Assembly (NCBI GenBank): GCA_016946835.1
Contig: JACVTC010000028.1
Coordinates: forward strand, 847,501-902,500
Length of the DNA: 55,000 nucleotides
Reading direction: 5' to 3'
DNA from: Neocallimastix lanati (nom. inval.)
Taxonomy: Eukaryota; Neocallimastigomycota; Neocallimastigomycetes; Neocallimastigales; Neocallimastigaceae
Part shown: positions 48,812 through 55,000 of the stretch, piece after piece
How positions within the stretch are numbered: the first letter of the stretch is position 1
Layout of the letters: every line of letters starts with the position of its first letter
Notes under the pieces: model-generated
What the model was told of the DNA's origin: nothing
Seen by the model: only the letters and a program-made list of their open reading frames with translations
Databases searched by the model: none
Program-made: the position numbers and the translations under genes

Positions 48812-51499
48812 ATGAGTGATAAAAAGAAAATTCTTAAGGTTCTAACAAAAAATAATTTAGAAGAGTTAATAGATTATATTCAACGTAATAATATAAAATT
48901 CAAAGACTTGAATAATTCTAATTTTGATGTATTAATTTATTCAATTGAAAAAACTTTATCCAATGCTATCATTGACTTTGTTATTTCTAATTGTGACTAC
49001 AATAATTTTAACTATACAATAAATGTTGAAAATTGGGGAATTAAAGCTCCTCTTTTTTCATCAATAGCAAAGAATAGAACTACCGTCAGTAAACTTTTAT
49101 TATCAAAACAAGCGGATATAAACTATTTAAATGGAAAACTATTTTATTATTTATATGATCATAATTTCTTAAAAAAAGATATTTTTAAATTCATATTGAA
49201 AAAAGGATATAAAATTCAAAATGTCACTGACATTTCTAGTAAATTGGATTCTGATTGTTTAGATGTTTTAAATCAACATTTATTAAAAAATAACAAAAAT
49301 AAAAGTAACACCAACGTTAACAATATCAACATTACTAATAATAATATTCACAGTAAATTCAACAGTAACTACGCTACCAACAATAACAACAACAATAATA
49401 ATATTAACAACAATAATAATATTAACAATAATAACAATATTAACAATAATAACAATGTTAACAGTAATAACAATAGCAACAATAACAAGAGTAAAAAAAA
49501 TAGAAGTAGAAATAGAAATAAAAATAAAAATAATGATAATAGCAATAAAGTTAATATTAAAACGACAAATACAAATATAAATACAAATACAACTACTTCG
49601 ACTACTAATTTTAATACTATAGCTACCAATGTTAATACTATAAATAATAAAAATATTGGTAGTGTTCCTCAAAAAGATAGAGCTGATAATCCTGTTAATT
49701 ATAAAGAAATTTTGGATGTATTAAGAAGAAACGATTTAAACGAATTAAAAATATTTTTAAAAGAAAAAAAATATAAATTAAATAATTTAAAAACCTCTGA
49801 TTTTGATATATTAATATATTCTATTGAGAATAAGGTATCTGACAACATAGTAAACTTTATTGTATCTCAGTGTCAATATTCATCATATAATTATTTTATA
49901 GATGTTCCATATTTTGGAAAGAAGAATCCAATATATTCAGCTATCGCTAATAATAGATTTAAGCTAGCTAAAACTTTATTAAAAAAGAAATCAAGCAGTC
50001 ATTACTTAAACGATGAACTCTTTAATTATTTATGTGATAATAAATTATTAAATAAAGAAAATTTACATTTTATATTAGAAGAGGGATTAAGAATAGAAGA
50101 TATTCCCCAATTAATCAATAGATTGACTCGTCCTAACAACACTGAATATTTAGATTTATTTATTGATGAAACTTTTGTTGACCATGAACCCTATATTTAT
50201 AAAATGGTAGACTATTGCTACAACATTAGTGATTCTAAAGTAATGGAAAAGGCAATTGAATTAAAAAATTATATTTTTGTTGAAAAAATGCTCAATTATA
50301 GAATATTTAATGATGATGTTATAGAGATATTTTATCTAAAGGGTGCTATCAAAAATAATACTATTGATATGCCCATGATTATGTTATTATACAATTATTT
50401 AATGAAACATTCCTATGGTTTGGAAAAGATCCCTAAGAATAATAAATTAGGCAGATTATTGAATATGGCGATTGAAAATAACAACTATGAGCTTATTCAA
50501 ATTTTATTAGAAAATAAAGAATATGCTTCATGTATTAATATTAATGATAAAGATAGTTATTCTGAGTATCCTATTGTTGTAGCATTAAATCAAGGAAATA
50601 TTAAAATAATTGATTATTTACTTTGTCATGGTGCAGATTTATCCATACCTTACGCAGACTTTGAAAAGATAATGAAAGATCGTAACAAAAGAAAAATAAC
50701 TGAGGTCTTGAGTAAAGCAATCAAAGATAATAATATTACCTTTATCAAATATTTAATGGAAAATAATAGGATTAATCCTTATTTAGGGGTTAGTGATCGA
50801 GATTATAATAGTGATTATCCAGTGATGTTAGCCCTAGAAAAGAATAATTTAGAAATATTTAATTATTTATTAGACCATGGAGCAGAATTAAAAACGGCTT
50901 GTAATGATAAAGAAGATTATAAAAATGCTTTTGTGACTATTTTAAATCAATGTATAGAAAAGAATGACTTCACAAGAATAAAGTATCTCTTTGAAAATGA
51001 CAACACTGGCCCTTATTTTAAAATGAAACTTAATACAAAAGGTAGAGATGGTCAATATCCTATTACGTTAGCCCTATTTAAAGGAAATATTGAACTTATT
51101 GACTATTTATTTCAGCAGGGAGCAGAGATAAGTATCCTCTATGAAGATAAAAACAATTATAAAACTGAATTTGTTGAAACAAGATATGAATATCATTATA
51201 ACAATTCGATGAATGTGATAGACTATGACTGTTTAACGAATGAAGATATTTATAATTTGGAGTTTGTTCCTCATGTCAGTTCCTGGTCACAAAGAAGTAG
51301 TCATACTGAAAAAGTTTATAATAAAAATAATATAACCCATTTATATAATTTAGCCAAGAAAACAAATAAGAAAGACTTAGTGAAATATATGCTTGAAAAT
51401 GAAAAAATTAAACCCTATATTAATAATAATAATATTAATAATAATAATCAGAAAGGAAAAATGGCAAATAAATCAAAGAAAAATAAAAACAAAAATAAA

Positions 51500-51535
<36 letters not shown>

Positions 51536-51631
51536 CAGAAAGGAAAAATGACAAATAAATCAAAGAAAAATAAAAACAAAAACAAAAATAATAATAATAA
51601 TAATAATAATAAAAAGAATAATAATAAATAA
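48812..51631 (+). CDS. Asn-rich ankyrin-repeat-type protein with internal duplication
   Basis: Single-exon gene, 939 residues. Residues 6-157 and 297-440 are two copies of the same module: both start KxIL-x-VL-x4-LxEL, share FDxLIYSIE and SNxxxF-type blocks, and continue to a NYLNxxLF(N/Y)YL(Y/C)D segment. A low-complexity linker (160-295) rich in Asn, Lys, Ser and Thr separates them. Residues 550-830 contain ankyrin-like helices, with three long repeats starting YPIVVALNQGN (~587), YPVMLALEKNN (~669) and YPITLALFKGN (~748), each with a YLxxxGAxL turn and spaced about 80 residues. The C-terminus (870-939) is poly-Asn/Lys with a duplicated QKGKM segment. No signal peptide or membrane helix. 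Probably a protein-interaction scaffold of unknown partner. Similar Asn-rich ankyrin families are expanded in gut fungi (from general knowledge). The AUG at 48812 is the first in frame after an AT-rich leader. Confidence 0.85.
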
Positions 51632-51815
51632 ATAAGTTAAAAAAAAATACACATGAACTACATCAATTAATTAATTCAATAAATAAATAACTAAGCAAAA
51701 ATTAAAAAAAAAAAAAAAAAAATTTTTAAATTTCAATTTTTAAAGTATAATTCTTTTTATTTATTTATTTATTTATTTATTGTTTAGGATGTTTAAAATA
51801 GAAATAATAATAATA

Positions 51816-51855
<40 letters not shown>

Positions 51856-51899
51856 TATATATATATTTTTTTTTTTTTTTAATATATATCATATATCAT
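51632..51899. other. Low-complexity spacer with AAT array
   Basis: A-runs, (ATTT)n at 51757-51781 and (AAT)n at 51808-51854, then a T-run before the composition changes sharply near 51900. Confidence 0.8.
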
Positions 51900-52240
51900 T
51901 TTTCATACCCTCAGGTCATTTTTTTCCCCCAATAAATGAAATTGATTGTTCCCATGTCATGGTAAGTATACCTGTTATTAAACTTTATAATTGCAAGTGT
52001 AGAGAGAGATCCTTTCAGCCGTCGATGATGATATAAGAGATCATATCATTGAAAAGAAAACCTGTTTGTTCGTATTATAAAGCGGTGTATGAGGGGTAAG
52101 TCTTACTCATATTAGCCTTGCTTAGTGAGGGATCCACCGAAACCAAGGCATGGCAAAGAATCCATTGAGCGTCTAATCTGTTTAAGGGAAAGACCAGTCT
52201 TTCCCTTAAACGGAGGCTCGATTATCGCTTTTTCCCACTC
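51900..52240 (+). ncRNA. Candidate structured RNA, family not assigned
   Basis: About 340 bp of balanced base composition in very AT-rich surroundings, without any ORF of note. Hairpins in order: ATGATAT/ATATCAT around 52024-52049, TATGA/TCATA with an inner GTA/TAC (52088-52111), GCCTTG/CAAGGC (52115-52149), and a perfect 15-bp stem GTTTAAGGGAAAGAC/GTCTTTCCCTTAAAC (52180-52211). A TTTTT run at 52229-52233 follows the last hairpin, as in RNA polymerase III terminators, and GGCTCGATTATC just before it is loosely like a B-box. GATGATGA at 52023-52031 resembles a snoRNA box C, but no box D was found. I could not match it to U1-U6, U3, SRP or RNase P. A decayed mobile element is the main alternative. 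Confidence 0.45.
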
Positions 52241-52417
52241 CTTTTCCTCCTCCTCTCGTTAATCTAAGTCTAATAAAAAAAAAAAATGAAAAAAAATTTT
52301 TTTTCTTTTATTATTTTAATTTATTTCATTATTTACTAATTTATTTTATTTTATTTTATTTTATTTTATTTTAAAATTTATTATTTTTTTTATTTTTATT
52401 GTTATTGTCTATCTTAA

Positions 52418-52451
<34 letters not shown>

Positions 52452-52989
52452 TTGTTATAAATAAATAAATGAAATAAAATAAACAATTTTATGAAACAAA
52501 ATAAAATTACAAAATAAAATTACAAAATGAATATCAATAAGAATATATATCATTTCCAAAATAAACAATTTTTCATTTGTATTATATCATGAAGTATTTT
52601 TTTTTTTTTTTTTTTTTAAATGATTAACCATAAACCGTTAAGGAAAAAATATATATTCATAAAAATAAAAATAAAAAAAAAAAAAAAAAAAATAAATTTT
52701 TGGATAAAAAATAAAAAAAATAAAAATAAAATAAAAGTAAAAAAAAAAAAAATAAGAAGAAAAAGGAAAATAAAAAATAAAAATAAAAGTAAAAAAAAAA
52801 AAATAAGAAGAAGAAGAAGGAAAATAAAGAATAAAAAAAAATATTAAAAAATAAAAAATATCGAACTTGATGATGGATCTTCAACCTTTATATCCCTATC
52901 TAGGTTTATATATAGAATTAATAAAAAAAAAAAAAAAAAAAATAAAATAAAAAAATAAAATAAAAAAAATAATAAGCAAACCTATATCA
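52241..52989. other. AT-rich region, no gene seen
   Basis: Pyrimidine-rich stretch 52230-52258, then T-runs, (ATTTT)n near 52340-52370 and long Lys-coding A-rich stretches at 52660-52860 that are homopolymer artefacts. A short more complex piece at 52860-52915 was not identified. Confidence 0.6.
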
Positions 52990-52994
52990 AAACC

Positions 52995-52996
<2 letters not shown>

Positions 52997-53058
<62 letters not shown>

Positions 53059-53110
53059 AAGTTTTATTTTGAAATATAAATTTTTTTTTTAAAAGGAAAA
53101 AAATAATAAA

Positions 53111-53152
<42 letters not shown>

Positions 53153-53170
53153 TAATAATAATAAAAAATA
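52997..53170. repeat. (ATT)n and (AAT)n microsatellites
   Basis: (ATT)n at 52997-53055 and, on the other side of a 50-bp spacer, (AAT)n at 53110-53170. They are complementary and could fold back on each other. Confidence 0.9.
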
Positions 53171-53870
53171 ATAATAATTAAATATATATAAATAAATTAT
53201 AAATATTATAATATGTATGAACAAAGTATTAGTTAAAACTATAAATTAGTTCATTAATATTATTATGAATTGTGTTAATTTTTTTTATTAATAACTATTA
53301 TCATTATTTTTTCTAAAGTTATTTATTAGTATGATTTACAGTTATTAATTATTATAACTTAATATTATTAATAATAGGTATTTTTATTATTAATTAGGAT
53401 TATTTATTATTTATTATTAATTATTATTATCAGCTATTATTAATCGTTAAATATTATCGTTATCTATTATTATTATTATCCATTACGAATTAATTATTAA
53501 TTATTATTGCTTTTTTTTATTTATTATTTAATATTTATTATTTTTATTATTTATTATTTATTTATTATTAACATTTAAAATTTTCAATTTTTTACTAATT
53601 TATTTTTGGAGAAAAACAATTTTAGATAATAATAGGATAAATTAATTTTTTTTCTTCTTTTTTTAAAAGTAAATAATTGTTAATTATATATTAATAATAA
53701 AATGATAATGATGATACTAATAATAATTTATGAAAAAAACTATGATCCTAACAATAATAATAGTTAATAAAAAATATGATACCAACAGTATAAAACATAA
53801 TATTAAAAAATGATAGTAATATTTTTATTTATACTTCAAACTTTTTTATTTATTAATATTATGTATAAAT
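53171..53870. other. AT-rich region, no gene seen
   Basis: Short TTATTA/TAATAA repeats and AT-rich DNA. No coding potential recognised. Confidence 0.5.
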
Positions 53871-53874
53871 AAAA

Positions 53875-54150
53875 AGTAATAAATAATAAATAATAAATAA
53901 TAAATAATAAATAATAAATAGTAAATAATTGAATAATAAATAATAAATAATAAATAATAAATAATAAATAATAAATAATAAATAAATAAATAAATAAATA
54001 ATAAATAAATAAATAATAAATAATAAATAATAAATAATAAATAATAAATAATAAATAATAAATAATAAATAATAAATAATAAATAATAAATAATAAATAA
54101 TAAATAATTGAATAATAAATAATAATAAATAATAAATAATGAATAATAAA
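53875..54150. repeat. AATAATA heptamer minisatellite
   Basis: Tandem ATAATAA units with a few ATTGAATA and AAAT variants. Same unit as 32698-32936. Confidence 0.9.
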
Positions 54151-55000
54151 TAAATATAAAGTATTTTAATATTTAATACTTATATTAATAGTAATATTAA
54201 AATAATTTATGTTTTAACTTTTAATAATATGTTTTAGAAAATATTAATACTAAATATGTCCATTCTTATTATTATAGATTACTTTTGAAGTATAAAAAAA
54301 AAAAGAAATAAATTTAAATTTAAATATTATTAATATGTTTTTTATGATATATTGACATCAATATTTTAATAATATATAATAAAAGTAATATGGAATAATA
54401 ATAAAAAAAAAAAAAAATAAAAAAATTAACTTTTTTATGTTACTATAAATTTTAAAAAAAAAAAATTTTATTTTTAAAAAAAACTAAAATAAAAAAGTGT
54501 TTCTGTTATGTGTTATTGTTTTTTCCATTTATTAGTATTATATATATACATATATTCCATAAACACTATATTAACTAAATATTGTTGATACCACCATCTT
54601 TTTAATTTAATATTTTTATTATAGTAATTTTTAATTATTCATATCAATATTTTTTTTTATTTCATTAAATAAATAAATAAATAGATAAATAAATAAATAA
54701 ATAAATAGATAAATAAATAGATAAATAAATAGATAAATAAATAAATGAATGAATAAATAGATAAATAAATGGGGGTTTCAGGCATATCATCATCCAATGT
54801 CATGATATACCAATTTTCATTCTCTTCCATATTATGTTATTTCATATTATTTTATTAAAATATTAATTAATTATATTTGATGATAATGAATTGAATTCGA
54901 AGTAGAAAATAAAAGAATACTTTAAGCTATATTTTTTTTAACAATTATTAGAATATATTCGATTTTTACTATAAGTTTTTTTTAATTTATTATTTATTAT
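54151..55000. other. AT-rich region with an AAAT/GATA-like array
   Basis: Contains (AAAT)n with regularly spaced TAGA variants at 54665-54768. Slightly more complex sequence follows at 54770-54850. No gene seen before the window end. Confidence 0.6.

Noticed and set aside
49283-49672. Long Ile/Val/Leu-rich minus-strand frames inside the ankyrin-type gene
   Set aside because: Antisense shadows of the AAT/AAC (Asn) codon tract.
51955-51972. U1 snRNA 5'-end-like sequence ATACTTACC on the minus strand
   Set aside because: The following bases do not match U1 and no Sm site or U1 stem-loops follow; a 9-base match is weak.
52620-52884. Lys/Phe-rich frames on both strands
   Set aside because: Translation of A-runs and T-runs; no conserved content.

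Overview
The window looks like nuclear DNA of an anaerobic gut fungus (Neocallimastigomycota, the Neocallimastix/Piromyces group). This is an inference. The sequence is extremely A+T-rich (roughly 85% by eye), is full of A/T homopolymers and ATT/AATA microsatellites, and has short AT-rich GT-AG introns. It carries ordinary eukaryotic genes beside bacterial-type genes (a CapA relative and an acyltransferase-3 protein), an Asn-rich ankyrin-type protein, and many LINE and LTR retroelement remnants. Dictyostelium is the main alternative, but the bacterial-type genes and the LINE families fit a gut fungus better.

Layout. 1-3820: microsatellite plus decayed coding remnants. 3821-5569 (+): PXR1/PINX1 G-patch protein, 8 exons. 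6059-13807: a retroelement cluster holding LINE fragments, a solo LTR, a LINE with a 14-bp target duplication (7516-9669), and three stacked LINE copies (9883-13795), two of which used the same target. 14665-16509 (-): calreticulin, 5 exons including a 13-nt micro-exon, ending in KDEL. 18346-21235: an LTR, then Ty1/copia and Ty3/gypsy remnants. The gypsy remnant breaks a bacterial-type capA pseudogene (21236-21970). 22326-24170: an A-tailed repeat family and a heptamer minisatellite. 24230-26660: nested LINE tails. 27278-28564 (-): intact acyltransferase-3 membrane protein. 29150-37770: copia remnants, a solo LTR with 5-bp target duplication, a MITE-like inverted-repeat element, and long featureless AT-rich DNA. 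37787-39099 (+): a LINE tail interrupted by a chimeric LINE insertion. 40427-47327 (+): condensin subunit SMC4, 15 exons. 48812-51631 (+): large Asn-rich ankyrin-type protein. 51900-52240: an island of balanced base composition with strong hairpins, a candidate structured RNA. 52300-55000: microsatellites.

The three conserved housekeeping genes (ribosome biogenesis/telomerase regulation, ER folding, chromosome condensation) are functionally unrelated to one another, as is normal for a eukaryotic chromosome. The space between them is dominated by non-LTR retrotransposons of at least four lineages with different 3' tails. Target-site duplications can be read directly for several insertions, so their order can be worked out.
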